From positions 1-50,322 of the forward strand of contig NZ_JAAGRY010000018.1 of NCBI RefSeq assembly GCF_015707995.1: a DNA stretch of 50,322 nucleotides. The letters run 5' to 3'. A program made the position numbers and the translations under genes. The notes under the pieces are model-generated. The model saw nothing but the letters and a program-made list of their open reading frames with translations, did not search any database and had not been told where the DNA came from. Positions 7,637-15,342 of the stretch are shown piece by piece (within the stretch, counting starts at the first letter, position 1; every line of letters starts with the position of its first letter). The DNA is from Microbacterium paulum. GTDB lineage: Bacteria > Actinomycetota > Actinomycetes > Actinomycetales > Microbacteriaceae.

Positions 7637-9685
7637 TCACGCCAGGCCGCGGCGGGCGAGCAGGGGTGCGATCTCGGCATCCCGCCCGCGGAAGTCGCGG
7701 TACGCCTCGAGCGGATCCTTCGAGCCACCGATGCCCAGCAGCCGCTGGCGGAAGCGGTCGCCGTTCGCACGCGCGAGCCCGCCGTTCTCGGTGAACCACT
7801 CGTCGGTGTCGGCGTCGAGCACCTCGCTCCAGATGTACGAGTAGTACCCGGCGCTGTAACCGCCCGAGAACACGTGCGCGAAGTACGTCGACGAGTAGCG
7901 CGTCGGCACGAGTGGATTGTCGAGGCCGATGTCGGCGAGGGCGGATGCCTCGAAGTCCGCGACATCCGTCACCGCCGCCGCCTCCTCGGCGCCCAGCGAG
8001 TGCCAGGCCTGGTCGATCCACGCCGCGGCGAGGTACTCGCTCGTCGCGAAGCCCTGGTTGAAAGCCTCCGACGCGTGCAGCTTCTCGGTGACCTCGGCCG
8101 GCAGCGGCTCGTCGGTGTCGATGTGGCGGGCGTACGACGCGAGCACCTCGGGCCATAGGATCCACATCTCGTTGACCTGGCTCGGGAACTCGACGAAGTC
8201 GCGGAAGACGTTCGTGCCCGCGAAGTGCGGGTAGGTCACCGTCGCGAACAGTCCGTGCAGCGCGTGGCCGAACTCGTGGAACAGGGTCGTCACCTCGTCG
8301 AGCGTGAGGAGCGTCGGCTGCCCCTCGGCCGGCCGCGGCACGTTGAGGTTGTTGACGACGACCGGTGACGTGCCGCGCAGGGCCGATTGCGAGACGATCG
8401 AGTTCATCCACGCGCCGCCCCGCTTGGTGTCGCGCGTGTACAGGTCGAGCAGGTAGAGCCCGAGCGGCGAGCCGTCGGCTTCGCGCACTTCGAACACCCG
8501 CACGTCGGGGTGGTAGCCGGGGAGGTCGTCCCGCTCGGTGAACGTGATGCCGTAGAGCTCCGTCGCCGCGCGGAACACACCGTCCTGCAGCACACGCTCG
8601 GCCTCGAACCAGGGGCGCAGGGCCGTGCGGTCGAGGTCGTACTCCGCCGCGCGGACGCGCTCGGTGTAGTACGCCCAGTCATGCGCGTCGATCGGGAAGG
8701 GTTCGTCCTCGGCATCCACGATCGCCTGCAGCGCCGCCGCCTCGGCGCGGGCGTTTCGGGCAGCCGGTACGGCGAGGCGCCGCAGCAGATCGTGCACGGC
8801 CCCCGGCGACCCGGCGGTCTCGTCGCTCGTGACGTAGGCGGCGTGGCTCGGGTAGCCGAGCAGTGCCGCTCGCTCGGCGCGCAGTCGCACGATCTCGCGC
8901 AGCACGTCACGGTTGTCGTGCTCGTTGCCGCGCGAACCCCGGCTGCGCGAGGCTTCGAGCAGCCGCCGACGGCTCTCGCGATCGGTCAGGCCCGACAGAT
9001 ACGGATGCCCCGTGAACAGCGTGAGCGTCACGACGTAGCGACCGGGGAGCCCCCGGTCGGCGGCGTTCTGCGCGGCGGCCGACAGCTCGCCGTCCGTGAG
9101 GCCGTCGAGCTCGACGGCGTCGTCGAAGACCACCGCAAGGTCGTTCGTGTCGGCGAGGAGGTTCTTCTCGAAGGTGGTGGTGAGCACCGAGAGTCGCTGG
9201 TTCAGCTCGGTCAGTCGTTCCTTCTCGGCGTCGTCGAGCCCCGCACCGGCGTGCGTCATCTCGCGGTAGTGCCGTTCGACGAGGTAGCGCTGCTCCGCGT
9301 CGAGGTCGAGCTCGTCGAGGCGCTCGTGCAGGGTCGCGATGCGCCAGTACAGGGCGCTGTCGAGCTGGACGGCGTCGTTGTGTGCGGCCATCAGCGGAGC
9401 GAGAGTCTCCTCGATCTGCTGGATGTCGGCGGTCGCATCGGCCGAGGAGACGGTGTAGAAGGTGCGCGCCACGCGCCCGAGCAGGTCGCCCGAGCGCTCC
9501 AGCGCGACGACGGTGTTCTCGAACGTGGGCATCGAGCGAACGCGCGTGACGGCGTCGATCTCGCGACGGTGCTCCGCGAACGCCTCCTCGAAAGCGGGCA
9601 GGTAGTGCTCCGGTGCGATCTCCCGGTAGTCGGGAAGTCCGTAGGGGAGAGTGGCGGGGGACAGCAGGGGATTCGCATCGGCCAT
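7637..9685 (-). CDS. dcp: M3 family metallopeptidase (peptidyl-dipeptidase Dcp / oligopeptidase A type)
   Basis: This 682-residue cytoplasmic metallopeptidase of family M3 carries the zinc motif in LFHEFGHALHG (HExxH), with the third ligand in the following EFPSQVNEMW segment. Length and the N-terminal PDYREIAPEHYLPAFEEA signature match Dcp/PrlC proteins, which trim peptides released by proteases such as Clp. It is transcribed towards clpX and is divergent from an ArsR-like regulator, sharing an operator-rich region. A TAGGCT -10 ends 7 nt before the ATG, so it is likely leaderless. Whether it is a dipeptidase or an oligopeptidase cannot be told. Confidence 0.9.
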   Translation of the reverse strand: MADANPLLSPATLPYGLPDYREIAPEHYLPAFEEAFAEHRREIDAVTRVRSMPTFENTVVALERSGDLLGRVARTFYTVSSADATADIQQIEETLAPLMAAHNDAVQLDSALYWRIATLHERLDELDLDAEQRYLVERHYREMTHAGAGLDDAEKERLTELNQRLSVLTTTFEKNLLADTNDLAVVFDDAVELDGLTDGELSAAAQNAADRGLPGRYVVTLTLFTGHPYLSGLTDRESRRRLLEASRSRGSRGNEHDNRDVLREIVRLRAERAALLGYPSHAAYVTSDETAGSPGAVHDLLRRLAVPAARNARAEAAALQAIVDAEDEPFPIDAHDWAYYTERVRAAEYDLDRTALRPWFEAERVLQDGVFRAATELYGITFTERDDLPGYHPDVRVFEVREADGSPLGLYLLDLYTRDTKRGGAWMNSIVSQSALRGTSPVVVNNLNVPRPAEGQPTLLTLDEVTTLFHEFGHALHGLFATVTYPHFAGTNVFRDFVEFPSQVNEMWILWPEVLASYARHIDTDEPLPAEVTEKLHASEAFNQGFATSEYLAAAWIDQAWHSLGAEEAAAVTDVADFEASALADIGLDNPLVPTRYSSTYFAHVFSGGYSAGYYSYIWSEVLDADTDEWFTENGGLARANGDRFRQRLLGIGGSKDPLEAYRDFRGRDAEIAPLLARRGLA

Positions 9686-9692
9686 GCGGCCA

Positions 9693-9698
9693 GCCTAG
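9693..9698 (-). promoter_or_regulatory. -10 hexamer of a probable leaderless dcp promoter
   Basis: TAGGCT on the minus strand lies 7 nt from the dcp ATG, with no ribosome-binding site between. Confidence 0.5.
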
Positions 9699-9706
9699 AG
9701 GCATCC

Positions 9707-9763
9707 TTGCAAACGACTAGTTGCAAACAATCAATTGCAAAGAAGCCTTTGCATTGCTACCGT
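9707..9763. promoter_or_regulatory. phased TTGCAAA operator and promoter between dcp and the ArsR-like gene
   Basis: TTGCAAA occurs at 9707, 9721 and 9735, an exact 14-bp period. The third copy forms a perfect inverted repeat with TTTGCA (TGCAAAG-AAGC-CTTTGCA, 9736-9753). TTGCAA at 9735-9740 and TACCGT at 9758-9763 are 17 bp apart and can serve as -35 and -10 of the regulator, so the palindrome sits inside the promoter. This layout suggests autoregulation and control of dcp. Confidence 0.6.
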
Positions 9764-9770
9764 GAAAGCC

Positions 9771-10388
9771 ATGGCAGCAAACGAGCAGACCGAACCGGTG
9801 GACGAGGCACAGAACCGCCTGCTCGACGCGGGCGCGCTGAAGGCGCTGGCCCACCCCCTGCGTGTGCGGATCTTCGACATCCTCAGCCAGTACGGGCCGC
9901 AGACCGCGAGCTCGCTCGCCGACCAGCTGGGGGAGTCGAGCGGCGCCACGAGCTACCACCTGCGTGCCCTCGCGAAGCACGACCTCATCCGCGAGGTGGA
10001 CGGACGCGGAACGGCCCGCGAGCGCTGGTGGGAGCGACCGAAGGGGTCGGTGACGATCTCGACTCCCGAGGCGGTCCGCACCCCGTCGGGCCTCGCCGCG
10101 TCGCAGATCGTCGTGACCGAGACCTACCGGCAGCGCCACGATCAGCTGATGCGGTTCCTCGCACAGTCGTGGAGCTCCGACGACGGGCTCGAAGAGGCCG
10201 CGGAACTGTCCACGGCCAACGCACGCCTCACACGCGAGCAGTTCGAAGACGTCAGAGACCGCATCGCCGCGATCATCACCGAGGCGGTGCGCACGCACCG
10301 CGACCAGGAGGGCGACGACGTGCGCCCGTACCTCATCCGACTGGACATGTTCCCGATCGACGGCCCACGAGTGAGAGAAGGCAGCTGA
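9771..10388 (+). CDS. ArsR-like winged-helix transcriptional regulator
   Basis: This 205-residue protein has an N-terminal winged helix (residues about 18-95: LKALAHPLRVRIFDIL, then SLADQLGESSGATSYHLRALAKHDLI), typical of the ArsR/HTH_20 group. A helical C-terminal half of unknown fold follows. There is no metal-binding Cys pair, so it is not a classical metal sensor. The start was placed at the ATG giving MAANEQ; an upstream ATG at 9735 would overlap the promoter repeats. Divergent from the M3 peptidase with shared operator repeats, it probably represses itself and perhaps dcp. The ligand is unknown. Confidence 0.85.
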   Translation: MAANEQTEPVDEAQNRLLDAGALKALAHPLRVRIFDILSQYGPQTASSLADQLGESSGATSYHLRALAKHDLIREVDGRGTARERWWERPKGSVTISTPEAVRTPSGLAASQIVVTETYRQRHDQLMRFLAQSWSSDDGLEEAAELSTANARLTREQFEDVRDRIAAIITEAVRTHRDQEGDDVRPYLIRLDMFPIDGPRVREGS

Positions 10389-10615
10389 TGGCACTCATCG
10401 AGAGCACGCGTGCGCGTCTGCATCCGACGCCGGCGGAGCGGCTCGCACTCGCCCTGGCGACCTGGATCTCGGTCGGCGTCGCCGAGCGGATGGCCCGTCG
10501 GGCGCAGCGCCTGACCGACGCGTGCACCGCGAGCGACGCGGCGGCACTCGAGGACGTCGCCGCCACCCATCGCGACCGGGAGCACGCCCGCGCCTACCTG
10601 CTCGGCATCCGCTGA
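10388..10615 (+). CDS. small hypothetical protein coupled to the ArsR-like regulator
   Basis: This 75-residue protein starts in an ATG that shares one base with the regulator's stop (TGATG). It is arginine- and alanine-rich with two predicted amphipathic helices and no membrane segment or cysteine. The family is not recognised. The junction suggests translation together with the regulator. It may be an accessory or antirepressor partner, which is only an inference from position. Confidence 0.6.
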   Translation: MALIESTRARLHPTPAERLALALATWISVGVAERMARRAQRLTDACTASDAAALEDVAATHRDREHARAYLLGIR

Positions 10616-10622
10616 GGCGCGG

Positions 10623-10871
10623 TCAGCCGAACTCGTCCTCGTCGTCGTGGCGCACGACGACCGCCCCCGTTGCTGTCTGCTCGACGACCATTCCGGTGTC
10701 GAGCTCGGCGATGGGGCGCCCTTCGAGGAAGGTCAGCGTCCACCGCGGGCGCGGCTGACCGAGGTCGTCGGTCGGCAGCGCGCGGTCGACGGCGGCGATC
10801 TGCGGGCGGAGACTCGCGGGCACGGCCGCGGGCGGCTCGTCGCCGCTCGTCCACCGCGTGCCGAGCTGCAT
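10623..10871 (-). CDS. conserved hypothetical protein following valS
   Basis: This 82-residue protein starts at an ATG one base after the valS stop (TGA-C-ATG on the minus strand), so it is probably coupled to valS. It has a short beta-rich centre (RWTLTFLEGRPIAELDTGMVV) and a very acidic tail (HDDEDEFG). It has no cysteine, membrane segment or recognised domain. A longer reading frame upstream lies inside valS and was rejected. Confidence 0.65.
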   Translation of the reverse strand: MQLGTRWTSGDEPPAAVPASLRPQIAAVDRALPTDDLGQPRPRWTLTFLEGRPIAELDTGMVVEQTATGAVVVRHDDEDEFG

Positions 10872-10872
10872 G

Positions 10873-13470
10873 TCAGGCCTCCGTCTCGACGGGCGCGAGC
10901 TCGACGGTGTCGACGGCGAACGCCTCGGCTCCGCCGACGATCTCAAGGCTCTCGATCCGTCCGACGGCCTTGAGGTCGCCCTCGGCGAGCGTGAGGGCCG
11001 CGGCCGTGGCATCCGGTGCGCGCAGCACGAGACGTGCCACGGGCGTCTTCTGGGAGGCCTTCGCCTCGGTCTTCGCGCGACGGATGCCGATGAGCGCCTC
11101 GCTCGCCGCCTTCAGCACCGCGGGGTCGCCCTCGATGCCGAGCGGCGTGGGCCACGCCGACGTGTGGATCGAGCCGTCTTCGAACCACGACCAGGCTTCT
11201 TCGGTCGCGAAGGCGAGGACGGGGGCGAGCAGACGCAGCAGCGACGACAGCGCGAGGCGCAGCGCGAGTGCGGCGGATGCCTGGCCGACGTCGCCCTGGT
11301 TGTAGGCGCGCTCCTTGACGAGTTCGAGGTAGTCGTCGCAGAACGTCCAGAAGAACGCCTCGGTGATCTCCAGGGCGCGCGCGTGGTCGTAGTTCTCGAA
11401 CGCCGCCGTCGCGTCGCGGATCACCTGATCGAGCGTCGCGAGCATCGCGGCATCCAGCGCGTGGGTGACCTGCGCGCCCTCCGACACCGGGAACGACAGC
11501 ACGAACTTCGCTGCGTTGAGCACCTTGATCGCGAGCCGCCGGCCGATCTTCACCTGCGTCGGGTTCTGCGGGTCGAACGCGGCGTCGGAGCCGAACCGGC
11601 TCGATGCGGACCAGTAGCGCACGGCGTCCGTGCCGTGCTGCTCGAGGATGTCGGCGGGCGTGACGACGTTGCCCTTCGACTTCGACATCTTCTTGCGGTC
11701 GGGGTCGAGGATGTAGCCCGAGATCGCCGCGTTCGTCCACGGCGCGCGGTCGTCTTCGAGCGCGGAGCGCACCATCGTGGAGAACAGCCAGGTGCGGATG
11801 ATCTCCTGGCCCTGCGGACGGAGATCGAACGGCGCCACCAGATTCCACAGCTCGTCGTCGCGCTGCCAGCCGCCGGCCAGTTGCGGGGTCAGGGACGAGG
11901 TCGCCCACGTGTCGAAGATGTCCTTCTCGCCCTCGAAGCCGCCGGCCACGCCGCGCTGGCTCTCGGCGAAGCCCGGCGGGACGTCGATGGTGGGATCCAC
12001 CGGCAGCGTCGCGGAGTCGGGCACGATGACGCCGTCAACGATGCGCTCACCGTTCTCGTCGAGCGGGTACCACACCGGGATAGGCACGCCGAAGAAGCGC
12101 TGACGGGAGATCAGCCAGTCGCCGGTCAGGCCGTTCGTCCAGTTCTCGTAGCGCACGCGCATGAAGTCGGGATGCCAGTCCATCTCCCGGCCGAGCGCGA
12201 TCAGCTTCTCGCGGAACGCTTCGTCGCGCGCGCCGTTTCGGAGATACCACTGACGCGTCGAGACGATCTCGAGGGCACGGTCGCCCTTCTCGTAGAACTT
12301 CACGGGGTGGTTGAACGGCTTCGACACCTCGAGCAGCTCGCCGGACGCGTCCAGCAGCTCCACCATCTTCTTCTTCGCGCTGAAGACGGTGAGGCCGGCG
12401 ATCTCGGCGTAGGCCGCTCGCGCGGCATCCGTCGTGAGCGCCTCGGGCGCGTCGGGGAGCACGCGGCCGTCCTTCCCGAGGATCGTGCGGTTCGGCAGGT
12501 CGAGCTCGCGCCACCAGACGATGTCGGTCACGTCGCCGAAGGTGCAGACCATCGCGATGCCCGACCCCTTGTCCTGCTGCGCGAGAGGGTGCGCGAGCAC
12601 CGGCACCTCGACGTCGAAGATCGGTGTGCGCACGGTCGTGCCGAAGTACGGCTGGTAGCGCTCGTCGCCGGGGTTCGCGACGAGCGCGACGCACGCGGCG
12701 AGGAGCTCGGGGCGGGTCGTCTCGATGTGGATGTCGCCCGAGCCGTCGCTCTTGTGGAAGGCGAGGCGGTGGTAGCTCGCCTGCTGCTCGCGGTCTTCGA
12801 GCTCTGCCTGGGCGATCGCCGAGCGGAAGTCGATGTCCCAGAGCGTCGGCGCCATGGCCTGGTACGCCTCGCCGCGCTCGAGGTTCCGCAGGAACGCGAG
12901 CTGGCTCGTGCGGATCGTCTCGTCGGAGATCGTCCGGTACGTCTGCGTCCAGTCGACGGAGAGGCCGAGCTGACGGAAGAGCGCTTCGAACTGCTTCTCG
13001 TCCTCGAGCGTGAGCTCCTCGCACAGCTCGATGAAGTTGCGCCGGCTGATGGGCACCTGGTCGGCGGGCTTGAGGCTCTTCGCGTCGCCGTGGAAGGGCG
13101 GCGTGAAGTCGGGGTCGTAGGGCAGCGACGTGTCGCAGCGCACGCCGTAGTAGTTCTGCACGCGACGCTCGGTCGGCAGGCCGTTGTCGTCCCAGCCCAT
13201 CGGGTAGAACACGGTCGTGCCGCGCATGCGCTCGAAGCGGGCCTTGACGTCGGTGTGCGTATAGCTGAATACGTGCCCGATGTGCAGCGACCCGGAGGCC
13301 GTCGGCGGGGGAGTGTCGACGGAGAAGACACCCGCGCGACCCTGCGCCTGCGTGGCCGCCTTGGCGGCGTCACGGTCGAACAGGTACGTGCCCTGCGCCG
13401 CCCACGCGGCATCCCACTTCTGCTCGAGGCCTTCCAGGGCGGGCTTGTTGGGAATCTGTGCGTCGGCCAT
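10873..13470 (-). CDS. valS: valine--tRNA ligase
   Basis: This 865-residue class I aminoacyl-tRNA synthetase charges tRNA-Val. The HIGH box is GSLHIGHVFSYTHTD near residue 52 and the KMSKS box is KKMSKSKGNVV in the second half. The large CP1 editing domain lies between them, and an anticodon-binding domain and C-terminal segment follow. The start is the ATG giving MADAQIP behind GAGGAG. The open frame runs 92 codons further upstream through an intergenic repeat, and that extension has no homology to ValS. The size fits the shorter actinobacterial ValS type. The next gene is coupled at its stop. Confidence 0.97.
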   Translation of the reverse strand: MADAQIPNKPALEGLEQKWDAAWAAQGTYLFDRDAAKAATQAQGRAGVFSVDTPPPTASGSLHIGHVFSYTHTDVKARFERMRGTTVFYPMGWDDNGLPTERRVQNYYGVRCDTSLPYDPDFTPPFHGDAKSLKPADQVPISRRNFIELCEELTLEDEKQFEALFRQLGLSVDWTQTYRTISDETIRTSQLAFLRNLERGEAYQAMAPTLWDIDFRSAIAQAELEDREQQASYHRLAFHKSDGSGDIHIETTRPELLAACVALVANPGDERYQPYFGTTVRTPIFDVEVPVLAHPLAQQDKGSGIAMVCTFGDVTDIVWWRELDLPNRTILGKDGRVLPDAPEALTTDAARAAYAEIAGLTVFSAKKKMVELLDASGELLEVSKPFNHPVKFYEKGDRALEIVSTRQWYLRNGARDEAFREKLIALGREMDWHPDFMRVRYENWTNGLTGDWLISRQRFFGVPIPVWYPLDENGERIVDGVIVPDSATLPVDPTIDVPPGFAESQRGVAGGFEGEKDIFDTWATSSLTPQLAGGWQRDDELWNLVAPFDLRPQGQEIIRTWLFSTMVRSALEDDRAPWTNAAISGYILDPDRKKMSKSKGNVVTPADILEQHGTDAVRYWSASSRFGSDAAFDPQNPTQVKIGRRLAIKVLNAAKFVLSFPVSEGAQVTHALDAAMLATLDQVIRDATAAFENYDHARALEITEAFFWTFCDDYLELVKERAYNQGDVGQASAALALRLALSSLLRLLAPVLAFATEEAWSWFEDGSIHTSAWPTPLGIEGDPAVLKAASEALIGIRRAKTEAKASQKTPVARLVLRAPDATAAALTLAEGDLKAVGRIESLEIVGGAEAFAVDTVELAPVETEA

Positions 13471-13598
13471 GGCTGTCTCCTCGAGCGATATGTGCGGCAC
13501 TGTGTGAGCGTGCCTGAGTGTGGTTTGTCCGGCCATTCTACGCGGGTCGGATGCTGCGGAGATGACGGCTGGCGCGGAGGCGGGTGCCGGGAGAGTCG

Positions 13599-13676
13599 GA
13601 TGCTGAGGAGATGACAGATGCTGAGGAGCGATTCCGGGCATCCGTTCCTCAGGAACCGGCAGGCTCCTCAGGAACC
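13599..13676. repeat. intergenic direct repeat, copy A
   Basis: This 78-bp unit begins GATGCTGAGGAGATGAC and ends CTCCTCAGGAACC. It matches copy B at 13809-13887 with five substitutions and one indel. Each copy contains two near-palindromes around CCTCAGG. Another partial unit (GATGCTGCGGAGATGACG) precedes it near 13549. The 389-bp gap between valS and the GNAT gene holds only these repeats. Confidence 0.8.
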
Positions 13677-13808
13677 TCCCGGGTGACGGGCCGGGCTCTG
13701 GGGCCATCGCCTCCTCCCCAGATGCCCGATCCGGTGGACTGTCCACCGATGCGCCTGGGCGTGCGTCGAATCCTTCATCCCGACGCGGCTGTCCTGGCTG
13801 CGGCTCCC

Positions 13809-13887
13809 GATGCTGAGGAGATGACGGATGCTGAGCAGTGATTCCGGGGCATCCGGTCCTCAGGAACCCGCAGGCTCCTCAGGAACC
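13809..13887. repeat. direct repeat, copy B, running into the GNAT gene
   Basis: This 79-bp unit nearly matches copy A. Its last 28 bp encode the stop and final residues (VPEEPAGS) of the acetyltransferase, so the repeat overlaps coding sequence and may have supplied the gene's current 3' end. Confidence 0.8.
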
Positions 13888-14420
13888 GATCGCCGCCCCC
13901 GCGACCACGCCTCGCGCGACACCGCGAAGGCGAGGTGCGGCATGTCGACGCCGCGGTAGTGGGTCGTGAAGGTGCGCCGCACGGTCATGCCGAGCCGGAT
14001 GGCGACGTTCATGGATGCCACGTTGGTCGAGCGCACCTTGGCGTACAGCTCGTCGATCGGCAGCTCACGGAAGGCCCAGTCGCGGCACGCGCTCGCCGCC
14101 TCGACGGCGTACCCCCGGTGCCAGTGGGCGCGCGCGAACAGGTAACCCACCTCGATCACCTCGTCCTCATCGATCCGCTGGCGGGTGATGCCGCACTGCC
14201 CGATCATCTCGCCCGTCTCGCGCAGCACGACGGCCCACAGCCCGAAGCCGTCGTCGGCGTACCGCACCTGCATCCGCCGCAGCCAGGCGAACGACTCCGC
14301 GTCGTCGAACGCGCCCTCGTACGCGATCATCGCCACGGGATCGTGCAGGATCGCCCGGAGCGCCGGCAGATCGGCATCCGTCATCTCGCGGAGGTCCAGT
14401 CGCCCGGTGGAGAGGATCAC
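13860..14420 (-). CDS. GNAT family N-acetyltransferase
   Basis: This 186-residue acetyltransferase is of the RimJ/RimL-like GNAT type (Acetyltransf_3). It begins RLDLREMTDADLPALRAIL and carries FARAHWHRGYAVEAA, the pyrophosphate-binding motif A, then VRSTNVASMNVAIRLGM, motif B. It uses acetyl-CoA, probably to acetylate a protein N-terminus or small amine. The GTG start shares GTGA with the stop of the pentapeptide gene, indicating coupled translation. Its last residues come from a repeat that also occurs upstream of valS. Confidence 0.85.
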   Translation of the reverse strand: MILSTGRLDLREMTDADLPALRAILHDPVAMIAYEGAFDDAESFAWLRRMQVRYADDGFGLWAVVLRETGEMIGQCGITRQRIDEDEVIEVGYLFARAHWHRGYAVEAASACRDWAFRELPIDELYAKVRSTNVASMNVAIRLGMTVRRTFTTHYRGVDMPHLAFAVSREAWSRGRRSVPEEPAGS

Positions 14421-15100
14421 CCGGTCACCCCGATGCCCAGCGCCTCGGCGAACGCGACCGCGTGCAGTTCGGCCTGGCGCGGCTCGAGCCACGCGCCGGA
14501 GAGCGCGCGCACGTCGGTGAACGACACCGCCTCGAGGCCGCGCAGGTCGAGGTCGTCCGCCCGCACACCGCGCGTGTCGACCTCGTCGACCCGGGTGTTC
14601 TCGAAGCGGACGCGATCGAGGCGCGCCTCGGGAACGTCCAGCGTGCCGATCTCGCAGTCCACGACGAGCGCATCGACGATCGTCGCCGACGGCAGCGACA
14701 GGTAGTCGATGCGGAGCCCGCGCAGCACCACGGCGTCCCACGCTGCGCGGAGGCCGTCGAGGGTCCCGATGCGACCGCCCGCGATCTCGACGCTCCGCCA
14801 CGCGCCGTCCCGGCAGACGAGCTCGGCGGCACGCACACCGGTGATCGCGACGTCGACGAGGGTCGCCCCGGTGAGATCGAGGCGCGTCACGGATGCCTCG
14901 TCGAGCCGCGACTCGGCGATGCGCCCGTGCGCGTCACTCACCACGTCGCCCGTCGCGCGCAGCCGCACTCCGATCAGGTCGGCGCGGGGCGCGAGATCGG
15001 CGTCGCCGTCGAACCGAGCGGGCAGGTCGGGCGCCGTCACGCGCGGAGCGTGCGGGCCGCGCGGGGTCCGGCGCCCGCCGGTGGACCGAGGGGAGGGCAT
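14417..15100 (-). CDS. pentapeptide-repeat-like protein
   Basis: This 227-residue protein has repeated five-residue steps with a central Leu/Val/Phe ([42 protein letters not shown]), predicting a right-handed quadrilateral beta helix. Such proteins range from gyrase-protecting Qnr/MfpA types to unassigned ones. The repeats here are loose, so a Qnr role is not claimed. The start chosen gives [15 protein letters not shown] lies 7 nt before it, so it may be leaderless. The downstream acetyltransferase overlaps by GTGA. Confidence 0.7.
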   Translation of the reverse strand: MPSPRSTGGRRTPRGPHAPRVTAPDLPARFDGDADLAPRADLIGVRLRATGDVVSDAHGRIAESRLDEASVTRLDLTGATLVDVAITGVRAAELVCRDGAWRSVEIAGGRIGTLDGLRAAWDAVVLRGLRIDYLSLPSATIVDALVVDCEIGTLDVPEARLDRVRFENTRVDEVDTRGVRADDLDLRGLEAVSFTDVRALSGAWLEPRQAELHAVAFAEALGIGVTG

Positions 15101-15107
15101 GCCCGCC

Positions 15108-15113
15108 AGCCTA
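15108..15113 (-). promoter_or_regulatory. -10 hexamer of a probable leaderless promoter (pentapeptide gene)
   Basis: TAGGCT on the minus strand lies 7 nt upstream of the ATG, with no Shine-Dalgarno sequence between. Confidence 0.45.
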
Positions 15114-15122
15114 CGTCGCCGG

Positions 15123-15128
15123 TATGCT
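15123..15128 (+). promoter_or_regulatory. ileS promoter -10 hexamer
   Basis: TATGCT is followed about 7 nt later by the start of the T-box leader. Confidence 0.5.
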
Positions 15129-15132
15129 GGGG

Positions 15133-15342
15133 GGACCAGCATCGATCCGGCCATCACCGGGGAGCTCGCGGAAGAACGCATCGGCCCGTCCGACGCCACT
15201 AGAACCGCGCGGGGCAGGCCCGTCACAGCCGCAGGAGAGAGGCCCTCGTCGGATCGGGGAGGGCAAGCGGGGTGGTACCGCGGCCCGTGCGACAGCACGG
15301 ATCGTCCTCGCAGGAAGCATCAGACGCACCTGCTGGAGAGAC
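15133..15342 (+). ncRNA. T-box riboswitch, isoleucine specific, translational type
   Basis: The leader has the conserved T-box sequence GGGTGGTACCGCGG (about 15270-15283). Its TGGT at 15273-15276 can pair with the ACCA end of uncharged tRNA. Near the 5' end, ATC at 15153-15155 sits in CCATCACCGG as the isoleucine specifier of an ultrashort stem I, the form known from actinobacterial ileS leaders. There is no terminator before the gene. The ribosome-binding site GGAGAG (15334-15339) lies at the 3' end, so control is probably by sequestering that site. Low tRNA-Ile charging would raise IleS production. Confidence 0.88.

Noticed and set aside
10873..13746. Longer valS start giving a 92-residue N-terminal extension
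   Set aside because: The extension is encoded by the intergenic repeat and has no ValS similarity. A good ribosome-binding site precedes MADAQIP at 13470.
13549..13890. CRISPR array between valS and the GNAT gene
   Set aside because: There are only two full units, spaced unevenly, with internal palindromes and no cas genes.
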